Positions 1 through 12,110 of a stretch of 64,000 nt of DNA are shown here, piece after piece. Both the position numbers and the translations under genes were made by a program. Source of the stretch: Panulirus ornatus. Lineage: Eukaryota; Arthropoda; Malacostraca; Decapoda; Palinuridae. Location: NCBI RefSeq assembly GCF_036320965.1, contig NC_092270.1:22246940-22310939 (forward strand), written 5' to 3'. The notes beneath the pieces are model-generated. The model was not told where the DNA came from. It worked only from the letters and a program-made list of their open reading frames with translations, and ran no database searches. The stretch's first letter is position 1; each line of letters begins with the position of its first letter.

Positions 1-2681
1 GGGATCACATTCTATTAGGAAATACAAGTACATGGGATCACATTCTATTAGGAAATACAAGTACATGGGATCACATTCTATTAGGAAATACAAGTACATG
101 GGATCACATTCTATTAGGAAATACAAGTACATGGGATCACATTCTATTAGGAAATACAAGTACATGGGATCACATTCTATTAGGAAATACAAGTACATGG
201 GATCACATTCTATTAGGAAATACAAGTACATGGGATCACATTCTATTAGGAAATACAAGTACATGGGATCACATTCTATTAGGAAATACAAGTACATGGG
301 ATCACATTCTATTAGGAAATACAAGTACATGGGATCACATTCTATTAGGAAATACAAGTACATGGGATCACATTCTATTAGGAAATACAAGTACATGGGA
401 TCACATTCTATTAGGAAATACAAGTACATGGGATCACATTCTATTAGGAAATACAAGTACATGGGATCACATTCTATTAGGAAATACAAGTACATGGGAT
501 CACATTCTATTAGGAAATACAAGTACATGGGATCACATTCTATTAGGAAATACAAGTACATGGGATCACATTCTATTAGGAAATACAAGTACATGGGATC
601 ACATTCTATTAGGAAATACAAGTACATGGGATCACATTCTATTAGGAAATACAAGTACATGGGATCACATTCTATTAGGAAATACAAGTACATGGGATCA
701 CATTCTATTAGGAAATACAAGTACATGGGATCACATTCTATTAGGAAATACAAGTACATGGGATCACATTCTATTAGGAAATACAAGTACATGGGATCAC
801 ATTCTATTAGGAAATACAAGTACATGGGATCACATTCTATTAGGAAATACAAGTACATGGGATCACATTCTATTAGGAAATACAAGTACATGGGATCACA
901 TTCTATTAGGAAATACAAGTACATGGGATCACATTCTATTAGGAAATACAAGTACATGGGATCACATTCTATTAGGAAATACAAGTACATGGGATCACAT
1001 TCTATTAGGAAATACAAGTACATGGGATCACATTCTATTAGGAAATACAAGTACATGGGATCACATTCTATTAGGAAATACAAGTACATGGGATCACATT
1101 CTATTAGGAAATACAAGTACATGGGATCACATTCTATTAGGAAATACAAGTACATGGGATCACATTCTATTAGGAAATACAAGTACATGGGATCACATTC
1201 TATTAGGAAATACAAGTACATGGGATCACATTCTATTAGGAAATACAAGTACATGGGATCACATTCTATTAGGAAATACAAGTACATGGGATCACATTCT
1301 ATTAGGAAATACAAGTACATGGGATCACATTCTATTAGGAAATACAAGTACATGGGATCACATTCTATTAGGAAATACAAGTACATGGGATCACATTCTA
1401 TTAGGAAATACAAGTACATGGGATCACATTCTATTAGGAAATACAAGTACATGGGATCACATTCTATTAGGAAATACAAGTACATGGGATCACATTCTAT
1501 TAGGAAATACAAGTACATGGGATCACATTCTATTAGGAAATACAAGTACATGGGATCACATTCTATTAGGAAATACAAGTACATGGGATCACATTCTATT
1601 AGGAAATACAAGTACATGGGATCACATTCTATTAGGAAATACAAGTACATGGGATCACATTCTATTAGGAAATACAAGTACATGGGATCACATTCTATTA
1701 GGAAATACAAGTACATGGGATCACATTCTATTAGGAAATACAAGTACATGGGATCACATTCTATTAGGAAATACAAGTACATGGGATCACATTCTATTAG
1801 GAAATACAAGTACATGGGATCACATTCTATTAGGAAATACAAGTACATGGGATCACATTCTATTAGGAAATACAAGTACATGGGATCACATTCTATTAGG
1901 AAATACAAGTACATGGGATCACATTCTATTAGGAAATACAAGTACATGGGATCACATTCTATTAGGAAATACAAGTACATGGGATCACATTCTATTAGGA
2001 AATACAAGTACATGGGATCACATTCTATTAGGAAATACAAGTACATGGGATCACATTCTATTAGGAAATACAAGTACATGGGATCACATTCTATTAGGAA
2101 ATACAAGTACATGGGATCACATTCTATTAGGAAATACAAGTACATGGGATCACATTCTATTAGGAAATACAAGTACATGGGATCACATTCTATTAGGAAA
2201 TACAAGTACATGGGATCACATTCTATTAGGAAATACAAGTACATGGGATCACATTCTATTAGGAAATACAAGTACATGGGATCACATTCTATTAGGAAAT
2301 ACAAGTACATGGGATCACATTCTATTAGGAAATACAAGTACATGGGATCACATTCTATTAGGAAATACAAGTACATGGGATCACATTCTATTAGGAAATA
2401 CAAGTACATGGGATCACATTCTATTAGGAAATACAAGTACATGGGATCACATTCTATTAGGAAATACAAGTACATGGGATCACATTCTATTAGGAAATAC
2501 AAGTACATGGGATCACATTCTATTAGGAAATACAAGTACATGGGATCACATTCTATTAGGAAATACAAGTACATGGGATCACATTCTATTAGGAAATACA
2601 AGTACATGGGATCACATTCTATTAGGAAATACAAGTACATGGGATCACATTCTATTAGGAAATACAAGTACATGGGATCAC
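1..2681. repeat. 33-bp satellite, 81 complete identical units
   Basis: The unit begins gggatcacattctattagg and is 33 bp long. Units 1 to 81 fill 1-2673, followed by a partial unit to 2681, and I see no base difference between copies. The left window edge cuts the array, so its true length is unknown. Because 33 is divisible by three, the plus strand is open from 32 to 3016 and reads MGSHSIRKYKY per unit. I treat that frame as a by-product of unit length, because other arrays here with unit lengths not divisible by three behave the same way at DNA level. Confidence 0.98.
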
Positions 2682-2719
2682 GTAATTCCAGCCTGTCCCT
2701 CCCTGGAATGGAGGGCAAT

Positions 2720-2924
2720 CCATTCCACCCGGACCAACCCTCCCATTCCACCAGGACCAGTGATGGTAAACTGCCCACCCATTCCACCAGGACCAGTGAT
2801 GGTAAACTGCCCTCCCATTCCACCAGGACCAGTGATGGTAAACTGCCCACCCATTCCACCAGGACCAGTGATGGTAAACTGCCCACCCATTCCACCAGGA
2901 CCAGTGATGGTAAACTGCCCACAC
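2720..2924. repeat. 36-bp minisatellite, about 5 units
   Basis: The unit carries cattccaccaggaccagtg and gatggtaaactgccc. Five near-identical copies follow a diverged partial copy at 2720-2740. It starts about 40 bp after the 33-bp satellite ends. Open frames on both strands here reflect the 36-bp period. Confidence 0.95.
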
Positions 2925-3274
2925 ATACACCAGTGCGTCATCACAGTGTGAGGCACAGTGAGTGTTGGAGTATGAGGGATGACGTTTTCCCTGAGCTTCA
3001 GCGAATATCTGACTAATATCGTAGTGGCTGAGTATGGTAAGGCATAGTATTCTGATGAATATTCTTGCACGAAAAATACATGAAGTAGCTGGTAATTAGC
3101 CCAAACTTTTTCCCTAAGAACTAATCTATATTCACTGAAAGAACTCACACAAGGGAACGCGATGCATACATTTTTTTTTTCTTTTTATTTTCTAGCGACG
3201 GTAGATCAACAAAGATGAAGATTTTATAATGACAGACATTTTGAGGCGAAGACAAAGCTGAAAGGTGTTCTTTG

Positions 3275-3277
<3 letters not shown>

Positions 3278-3341
<64 letters not shown>

Positions 3342-3360
3342 TGTCTGTCTGTCTGTCTGT
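3278..3360. repeat. (TG)n followed by (CTGT)5 microsatellite
   Basis: About 31 TG dinucleotides run from 3278 to 3340, then five CTGT tetranucleotides at 3341-3360. This is a compound microsatellite. Confidence 0.98.
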
Positions 3361-3432
3361 GATACGGCAACAACAACACAAGGGTTATTCAATCTGTCAC
3401 AGTTTCCTCTCTGATGTCGTCCTGTTAGCAGG

Positions 3433-3550
3433 ACAGAGCGCTACACATAGCACAGAGCGCTACACATAGCACAGACCGCTACACATAGCACAGCGCACTA
3501 CACATAGCACAGACCGCTACACACAGCACAGAGCGCTACACTTAACACAT
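3433..3550. repeat. 19-bp minisatellite, about 6 units
   Basis: The unit is acagagcgctacacatagc, with substitutions such as accgct and gcgcact in individual copies. Confidence 0.93.
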
Positions 3551-4255
3551 GAGGCCAGCACTGAACGTACGGTAAGACCCCGCTGACGTATCTTCGTTCC
3601 GTCAAGTGTACGTGGAAGGTTAACGCCTGACGTAACCAGAATTGCGATGTGACAGGTTGCAAGATGTGCGTTTACGTGAGGCGATCAACATCCTCTTGAT
3701 AGCGACTGTGGCTGAGAAACCTCAGCAAAACCCTCACACATCACTGTGTACGAAGCGATTATTCATTGAGTTTCAAAATGATTTATGATTATAATTATAT
3801 ATATTGAAGCCTTTCATGTTCGCTTGGCCGTAGATTTTTTTGGAAATGTTTATTTATGATTATTCTGAACAGATGATGAAAAGTTAATTTATCGTTTATC
3901 TTGGCTGGCGAAACTTTATATGAATGTCGTCGTATATGCAATGTCCAGGATGCCATAGCCTCACTGTGTGGTCGATGGTAACACAAAAGAAGGGGTTTTG
4001 TGACATCTGTTTCTTTCCTTACACAGCTAAACTTGGCATCTCCGTACGTTCTCATGTCTTCCCTAACACCTCCCACTTGACCTTTCCCCACACCGCTAAC
4101 CTTTGAACTCTTTGTCTTCTCCTTCCTTCCCTAACACCTTCACCTGACCCTTTAAGAAAACAGTTTTTCCACTTTATGCAAAGCTCGTGTCATTTCCTCT
4201 TCTCACTTTTCTATTTCTTTGGCCCCACTGCGGTTTTTCTCCGTGAACTTCAAAC
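3551..4255. other. Unique AT-rich stretch, no gene seen
   Basis: Frames here are short and overlap on both strands (a 98-codon minus frame and a 60-codon plus frame around 3795-4106). Neither shows a domain or a clear codon pattern. No repeat structure. Confidence 0.6.
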
Positions 4256-4745
4256 ATGAAAAGTATATCTATATTTATCTTATACTTATTATACTTTGTC
4301 GCTGTCTCCCGCGTCAGCGACGTAGCGCAAGGAAACAGACGACAGAATGGCCCAACCCACCCACATACGCATGTATATACATAAACAGCCACACACTCAC
4401 ATATACATACCTATACATTTCAACATATACATACATATACATACACAGACATATACATATATACATTGTTCATATTCATACTTGCTGCCTTCATCCATTC
4501 CCGTAGCCACCCGCTACACATGAAATGGCACGCCCCTCCTCCGCACGCGCGCGAGATAGAGCTAGGAAAAGACAACAAAGGCCACATTCGTTCACACTCA
4601 GTCTCTAGCTGTCATGTGTAATGCACCGAAACCACAGCTCCCTTTCCACATCCAGCCCCACAAAACTTTCCATGGTTTACCCCCAGACGCTTCACATGTC
4701 CTGGTTCAGTCCATTGACAGCACGTCGACCCCGGTATACCACATA
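4256..4745 (-). mobile_element. 5'-truncated LINE 3' end (same family as 28090-29112)
   Basis: Read on the minus strand, this matches the 3' end of the element at 28090-29112. It begins with the last codons of the ORF (the ggtcgacgtgctgtcaatgg region), then the ggaaagggagctgtggtttc block, then acagctagagactgagtgtg, a TA/TG-rich stretch, and finally the block ttccttgcgctacgtcgctg with gcgggagacagcgacaaag. It has many substitutions and small gaps. The copy keeps only the end of the ORF, the usual outcome of incomplete reverse transcription in non-LTR elements. Confidence 0.85.
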
Positions 4746-5097
4746 TTTATAAATATCTGTTCCATGTTGATGATTTCACGATATTTTCATGTTTCTTGGG
4801 TCATTTTCCGGGCAAAAACGATCTATAGATCACGAACAGCTTCTGATATCTTTACAAGTTAAGCCTTCGAGCATTAGCCTCTTTGCCAAACTAAGCCATC
4901 CAGTCAGTGCTAACTTTAGACTTAACCTGATCAAAGTTTATTCATGCAGATTCATCTGTAGTTGGTTATTTCTGCTGAAATGTGAACTAGATATATAGAT
5001 GTCTTCTGTATCAATCGTTAGGTTGGGTTGTCTTCAATAAGCAGAGTGGAGTCTTATGTTTTAGTATGACTTGGATAAACCATATGTGCACAGAAAC
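4746..5097. other. Unique stretch between two LINE tails, nothing recognised
   Basis: Short frames of 69-82 codons without recognisable motifs. No tandem repeat. Confidence 0.55.
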
Positions 5098-6015
<918 letters not shown>

Positions 6016-6118
6016 AAGATGAAATGGTATCTGAAGTATCTGTACTATGACGAAATGGCGTGTGAAGTATCTGTATTATAACTTCATGGTGTGTGAAGTA
6101 TCTGTATTATGACGTAAC
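6016..6118. repeat. Diverged ~36-bp tandem repeat, 3 units
   Basis: Three copies share gtgtgaagtatctgtatta followed by tgacg or aactt. Copies differ by several substitutions, which suggests an older array than those nearby. Confidence 0.85.
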
Positions 6119-6711
6119 AACCAGTATGAGGTGTTAACTAGAGATTATGACGTCATAATCTTATTCATCACAATTACCCTAATGCCCTCCTTGGTTCACA
6201 GCGTGACCTTTGACCTGGGTCGTGTAGGGTCACAGGATGACCTTGGACGTGATAAAACACGGCCTAACATCGTTCATATCTTCACAACTGCACGACTGAC
6301 TTTTACACCAGCAATTCAGATGCATCACTGAAATGTAAATCTAAATATTTTATATCTTCATCCAAAGCGTTGAGTTATAAAACTCTGCTGTTAAGCTTTG
6401 GGTTATATGAACTGGTTAATGTCGATGGAAACCGGCTTTCCTTCCCTCAGAGATAAGTTCCATATTATCCTTAAAGGAATATCTTGTATAACTTTGAGGT
6501 TAGAGGCTTGAGAAGTGGCCTCACCTGCATGAGAAGCAGCCAGCAATGTTGTAAGACACAGCGTCGACTGAGGATCATGTCTTGATCATGAGAGATCCCA
6601 TCCAGGATAGACCACTCCCAGCAGAGGCTGCACCTCGCTATCCATGGCTTCGTCCTGGCCACACAGGCCTCCTCACCATCCACTGATTCTGTACAGTCCT
6701 CATAGATCGAT
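6119..6711. other. Unique stretch, nothing recognised
   Basis: A 70-codon minus frame at 6471-6683 and a 66-codon plus frame at 6131-6331 lack recognisable motifs. Confidence 0.55.
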
Positions 6712-6868
6712 ATATCATCATCACTATGTTACATATCATCATCACTATGTTATATATCATCATCACTATATCATCATCACTATGTTATATATCGTCATCA
6801 CTATCTTATATATCACCATCACTATATCATCATCACTACATTATAAGGTATATCATCATCACTATAAT
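6712..6868. repeat. ATC-rich ~20-bp tandem repeat
   Basis: Repeated atatcatcatcactatgtt blocks with length variation, about eight copies. Confidence 0.9.
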
Positions 6869-7213
6869 ATATACTACCCAAGGTGGTCACCTACGCCAGT
6901 TATCTAAAGGTCGTGACCCCTGACCTTGTGACTTTAAACATACCATGGCTAGAATACCCCATGGTTGATCCCGCTATCTGGCAATATCATGCATGATATC
7001 ACAGCGGTTCATGTCGTGCCTGATATCGTGTTTACCTTGGAGGGGCTACATCACAAAGTGTTGCTCAGTGATCCAGAAGTGTTGCATGTGTTGCCTTAAC
7101 CAGAAAAACAAATTCCCTTTCTTCTACAGGTCCAGGAGGTCTAGGACAATTGTTCCAGACACCGTAAAAAGAAGTATAGCCAAGCTTAACCAAAAGACTG
7201 CCTGGGCGGAGCC
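6869..7213. other. Unique stretch, nothing recognised
   Basis: Contains a 68-82 codon frame on each strand with no motif. Confidence 0.5.
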
Positions 7214-7480
7214 CATGGGGAGGGAGGGTACCAAACAATAGACGGGTCAAACTCAGGAGGAAGGATACCAAACAATAGACGGGCCAAACTCAGGAGGAAG
7301 GATACCAAACAATAGCAAGGTCAAACTTAGGAGGGAAGTACCAAACAAGAGCCGGTCCAAACTGAGGAGGGAAGTACCATACAATAGACGGACGAACCAC
7401 AGGGAAAGAGGTACCTAACAATTGCCTGGCCAAACTGAAGAGGGAAGTACCAAACAGTAACTGGGCCAGACGGGCAGACC
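7214..7480. repeat. Diverged ~36-bp minisatellite, about 7 units
   Basis: Copies share accaaacaatagacgggcc and aaactcaggaggaag with many substitutions (accaaacaagagccgg, acctaacaattgcctgg). Confidence 0.9.
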
Positions 7481-7538
7481 ACACAGTACAGGTTGGTCAA
7501 AAAACAAATATTCTTTTTTCGTCAGTCGAAACATTTTC

Positions 7539-7720
7539 TATGTGCTAGTGTATACTGTCGTGTGCTAGTGTATACTGTCGTGTGCTAGTGTTTATTGCTG
7601 TATAGTACTGTATATTTCTCTATATTACTGTATTTTGTCGTATGCTGGTGTATATTGCTGTATACTATTGTATATTTCTCTATACTATTGTATTTTGCTA
7701 TATATTCGTGGATATTGCTC
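7539..7720. repeat. 20-bp minisatellite, about 9 diverged units
   Basis: The unit resembles tgtgctagtgtatactgtcg. Later copies drift to tatactattgtatatttctc, possibly with a 40-bp two-unit alternation. Confidence 0.9.
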
Positions 7721-8301
7721 AAATATGGTTACAGAATCCTTCACACATCTGACTGGAGACTGTATGATTGAATTCTGAGTAGTATAATCCTGTATATCTT
7801 CGATTAACGAGCGGGTCATGATCAGATACTGGATAATCTTACAATATGTGAGAGGGAAAAACGAACCAATACTGATCGTAAGCTAAACTGGCCACATAAA
7901 ACAGGATTTCAAACGACAGAAACTTCCTAGCTGATTGCTTTGTTTATCAAGGAAAATATCTTAAGAAAACTGACTTCCCTAATATTTCGCGTGATGTGTA
8001 TAGTGACATCTGGCAACTACGTGGATATCTTAGTTCTGCCGCACGACAATAGACGGCGCCTCCAGCGACTATATCGTCTGCAATATTGGTTTAAGAAGAG
8101 TGACTCGTGGATGTCTCTTATGTAAAAAGAAAAGAAAATCACAAAAGATTTGGAGACACAATCACCAGGAAATTCTCAAAATATATCCAGATTTGATATT
8201 AAAAGAAAAGAATTAATCTCGACCCAAGAAAGACTTTGATTTTTATGAAGAATTTAATCAGATTAACGTAGTGGTCAAAGACTGAATAAATGGACCTTAC
8301 T
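7721..8301. other. AT-rich unique stretch
   Basis: A 61-codon plus frame at 7940-8125 has no recognisable motif. Nothing else seen. Confidence 0.55.
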
Positions 8302-8397
8302 GCAATATTGCAGAATATTGAAGAATATTGTTGAATATTGAAGAATATTGCAGAATATTGAAGAATATTGTTGAATATTGAAGAATATTGCAGAATG
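8302..8397. repeat. 10-bp nested tandem repeat (gaatattg core)
   Basis: The 10-bp element gaatattgaa/gt/gc is repeated, with a 40-bp higher-order period that recurs about 2.4 times. Confidence 0.92.
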
Positions 8398-9044
8398 ATA
8401 CACTTCGGCTTTAAGAATATTGAATATGTAAATGAAATGTTGGTGTAGCCAACACATGAGATACGAGATGAAGGAGACCATGTAGTGATTATTAAAGATG
8501 ATCTACAATATGCAAAACAATGCTAAGCCACATATCATAAAGCACGTAATACACTGCTTTACATCCAACAATGTAAGATACACGACGAAAGATATTATAC
8601 TTATACTATACAAAGGTACAGTTAGAGTACAGTGTTTACTTCTGGTTGAAAAACATTGAGTGAAAATGAGGAAAAATATTAGAAAAATACAATCATGAGC
8701 AGCAAAGTTGATTCCATGACAGAGAACTACACCTCATGAGCGAAGATTCAGAGATCCAAAAACAATATTCTAAGATACTCAGATATTTGACACACGTTTT
8801 ACAAATACTGAATGATTTGCATATGTAACTCATGATAATATCTCAACTTTAGACAGAAATACATTCACCAAAAACAATTATGTCAGTTAAAAGGGAAGGA
8901 GATGATGTATTATCGTAGACAGCAGTTTCTTCTGCAACAGATATACAGACTGTTGGAACACAACATCAACAGATGATGCCAAGATGAACATCAATATCTT
9001 TCCACAAAGATATTTGAAACCAGTTTCTTGAAACGTTTACCCTA
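8398..9044. other. AT-rich unique stretch, no gene seen
   Basis: Stops are dense in all frames. No tandem repeat or RNA signal recognised before the hairpin at 9045. Confidence 0.6.
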
Positions 9045-9122
9045 AGACGAAGCTAGGACGCCATTTGGTAAACATGGTTTTGGACAATCACATGTTTACC
9101 AAATGGCGTCCTAGCTTCGTCT
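9045..9122. repeat. Perfect 32-bp inverted repeat with 14-nt loop
   Basis: Arm one is 9045-9076 (begins agacgaagctaggacgcc) and arm two is 9091-9122 (begins catgtttaccaaatggcg). They are exact reverse complements at all 32 positions. The loop at 9077-9090 is gttttggacaatca. A transcript from either strand would form a long hairpin of about 78 nt. No transposase frame or target-site duplication is visible around it. A recent template-switch event, a fold-back element or a small-RNA precursor are all possible. Confidence 0.97.
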
Positions 9123-9215
9123 CTTCGATGTATATCAAATGACTGTTATATTTCTCTCTTGTGTCTCCCCTGATGATGTGATTATTACACGAAAGTGCAC
9201 TTGAGAACTTTTCGT

Positions 9216-9219
<4 letters not shown>

Positions 9220-9247
<28 letters not shown>
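9220..9247. repeat. (CA)14 microsatellite
   Basis: Pure CA run. Confidence 0.97.
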
Positions 9248-9250
<3 letters not shown>

Positions 9251-10332
9251 CAACATGTATTGGTAACAACATTGGGATATTGTTTAGTCCTTAGTCTCCA
9301 GATTGTCCCGGGACACTTTATCCCGGGATTCACGCCGCACATCCCTTCGTCCATGGGACATGACTCATCTCCTGAACACCATCGCTACCGCAGACAAAGA
9401 CCTCACAACCCAGGGGTCTTGGTCTGTGGTCTTCATCGCAAAGGCCTTCGACCACAGACCACTCTCCATCCATCAGTGACCTGTTGTGTGTATCCATTGG
9501 CCACGCCGTGTGTTGAAGGTCGATATATCCTGCAGTAGACGTCCTTAGCAGCCAGTGCTAACCATGACTCCTCCTGGTGTGTCACACATTCTTGATCAGC
9601 GTCATCACCAACGTCTTCTCGAGCAACCAAAACGTCGAAAAGTCACTCACATTTCTGGTTCCAGATGACGCGTGGCCCTGGTGTGTGGGGAGGGACAGCT
9701 CTCTGCATTAGTAGTTGTGTGGCTGTGGTTGTTACTGTGAAGGAAGGGAGTTGTAGAAGGTCATGGCAGCTTGTACCTTACAACAGACTCTCAAAAACTT
9801 CGACGTTTCTCGTATACAAAGAAAAGGATTTTCGTGGGTCGTGTAAGTAGGAAGCCTCTGGTTTTTGGGTGTATTTATGTCATTAAAAGAGACGAAAATA
9901 CAGGAATCTAAACACGAAAAACTGCAAGAATCTCGTGAGCGATCAACTTTCGGTGTAAGACACAGAAGCTTCGACGAAGATTTCAAAAAACCGGAGAAAC
10001 TTTCTGAGAAAACTTGTAAGAAAATGGAAACCCAGAAAGGAAGATAGATCCAATATGTAGACACGGACAAAGACCTGCTCGAGATATACTGTAACCCTAG
10101 TTCTCATTTGACATTCCTTTTGAGGAACTCGGGCTATTATGATGTGAGGAAGGAGGCACATGAGGGGAGAAGGGAGCCACATTGAGGAGGGAGAACCAGG
10201 CTACACTACCCCTGTCATCGATGGAGTAATCATCTTCGTCTCGAATGCAGAAAGGAATTGTGTCCCTTGATAAGGTTCGCCCAGGAGGCGAGCAAGGCTT
10301 TGACGACGGTGATGGATAAGCCATGGAGGCAC

Positions 10333-10336
<4 letters not shown>
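9248..10336. other. Unique stretch with one short charged ORF
   Basis: An ATG at 9877 opens 57 plus-strand codons to 10047, rich in Lys and Glu (for example KETKIQESKHEKLQESRERS), with no recognised domain. The minus strand across 9732-10070 is also open for 112 codons, so composition may explain both. There is an 11-bp perfect inverted repeat at 9421-9431 / 9450-9460 (ggtctgtggtc and its complement). Confidence 0.4.
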
Positions 10337-10374
<38 letters not shown>

Positions 10375-10402
10375 ACATGCCTTACAATGCAAAAAAAAAA
10401 AA
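10337..10402. repeat. (GA)n, G-run and A-run cluster
   Basis: GA repeats to about 10364, then ten Gs, then after 16 bases an A-run of 11-12. The open frames seen across it in several frames are low-complexity. Confidence 0.93.
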
Positions 10403-11235
10403 GAAAGAGACGTTTGTCCGTAGAGAACATCTTTTCATTTTCCCACGACGCGAGATGAAGACAGTAAATGCCAACAAGGTGGAGGGAAGACAGAGCTACT
10501 CAGCTGAGCTGACAGTCCTGCACAAATTACCTTCCAAACGAGACGAAAACACAGAGCCTCCAGCCGGCTAGAATGAACGCGAAGCCCCATACATACATCA
10601 GAGACGATGGAGAGAGAGATAAGAGAGATAAGGAACATATATGGGCAGACGTACGGATACAAGCACGACGGGCAGGCCTAAGAGAGGGCGTTATATAGAG
10701 AGAAGGTATGGGAAAAATTGGGGGAAATTTGGAAAATTGTGACCTGTTGAAGACGGGCGTGTGGGAATGTCAGCTATACAAGTAGACATCAGAGTCTCAC
10801 AGTCTACATGACACATCCTGACCTGGATGTGGCCTCAAACATCACCAACATCACCAGAACACATCAGTCAGAAGGAGAGACATCATCTACTTCAGCATCA
10901 CACGACCACCTGATAACATTTCTTCTACACATTATCTATAACATTCTCCGTCCTCATTGCTGAGATCACTCGTTGTTCTTGTTATGTAGAACATTCTCTG
11001 TCCTCATTATCATCATGAACATTCGTTGAACGCGTTATTGAGAACATCATGTGTATTCATTACTAGAAACATTAGCTGTACAAGCTGTTAAGCACACTTA
11101 GTGTTCTCGTTACTGAAAACTTAAAGTATTTTATCCTGTTATTGCTTGTTCTGCATCAGTGTTAGAACTACGTATTCCCTGGATATAACAACTGATATGA
11201 AATACACGTTAGTGAAATGAGAATCATACTAAATA

Positions 11236-11239
<4 letters not shown>
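10403..11239. other. Unique stretch with degenerate ~40-bp repeats
   Basis: From about 10920 to 11130 phrases such as agaacattctctgtcctc and gaacattcgttgaacgcg recur loosely, suggesting a decayed minisatellite. No gene recognised. Confidence 0.5.

Positions 11240-11316
<77 letters not shown>
11240..11316. repeat. (CT)n microsatellite
   Basis: Pure CT run of about 38 repeats. Confidence 0.98.
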
Positions 11317-11319
<3 letters not shown>

Positions 11320-11387
11320 GTATCGACGGCAAATCGTCAAGTTGGATTACCCGATTCAAGTTAGATTAACCTTTGCCCAGATGCAGG

Positions 11388-11390
<3 letters not shown>

Positions 11391-11441
<51 letters not shown>
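11391..11441. repeat. (TG)n microsatellite
   Basis: Pure TG run of about 25 repeats. Confidence 0.98.
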
Positions 11442-11443
<2 letters not shown>

Positions 11444-11756
11444 CTTCAACATTGAACACGTCGGTGTTCATCAACAGATTTGAACGTACCGATTTGCCTG
11501 ACTGATTAACGTGTGTGTGAGAGATCGGTGTACGCGCTGACGCGCTGGGCAACAGTATGTATATACAAGAGCTGGATCTTGGCCTGGTGGACGATAAAGA
11601 AAATGTTTATTTATCAGTAAGGATGTAACTCGATCATCACAAACGTTGGTATGAATAACTCCAGGTAGAGGAGGAAGGGATTGGACGATACACGATATTC
11701 ATGCATATACATAAATGCATACATGCATACACATGCACACGCACACATATATATCG
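11442..11756. other. Unique stretch, nothing recognised
   Basis: Grades into CA/TA-rich sequence after 11700. Confidence 0.5.
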
Positions 11757-11770
11757 TACACACACACACA

Positions 11771-11811
<41 letters not shown>

Positions 11812-11820
11812 ACACACAGA
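11757..11820. repeat. (CA)n microsatellite, interrupted
   Basis: CA repeats with a single GACA and a single TACA interruption. Confidence 0.97.
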
Positions 11821-12110
11821 AACGGACACACACAAAGCCTACACTGATACATAACGACCACATACACACATGCTCACATACACACTAATACACACACAAA
11901 ATTCGCTCACATATCGTAAAACCTACATCTAGTCTTAACTGCTCAATATATATATTGTGTTTGTATTACGGTTAAACACTGTGACTTGTCCTGTACATTG
12001 TATAATGTTCAAAGTGACTTTCTGTAAGAATTACGTATATATTATTTTCCTTCGTAAATCTTCAGTCACGTTTCAACTTGCTTTACGTAATGTTGAAGTT
12101 ATGATGGTCC
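11821..12110. other. CA-rich then AT-rich flank of the 36-bp array
   Basis: The plus-strand frame that crosses the 36-bp array begins at 11957 in this stretch (MFVLRLNTVTCPVHCIMF at its start). This non-repetitive N-terminal part has no recognised signal peptide or domain. Confidence 0.45.

Noticed and set aside
1..2681. CRISPR array
   Set aside because: Repeats are directly adjacent with no unique spacers. The DNA is eukaryotic and no cas-like genes exist.
32..3016. 994-aa ORF of MGSHSIRKYKY repeats as a structural protein
   Set aside because: The frame is a consequence of a stop-free 33-bp unit. The start is just the first ATG in the window, there is no signal peptide, and arrays with periods not divisible by three behave the same at DNA level.
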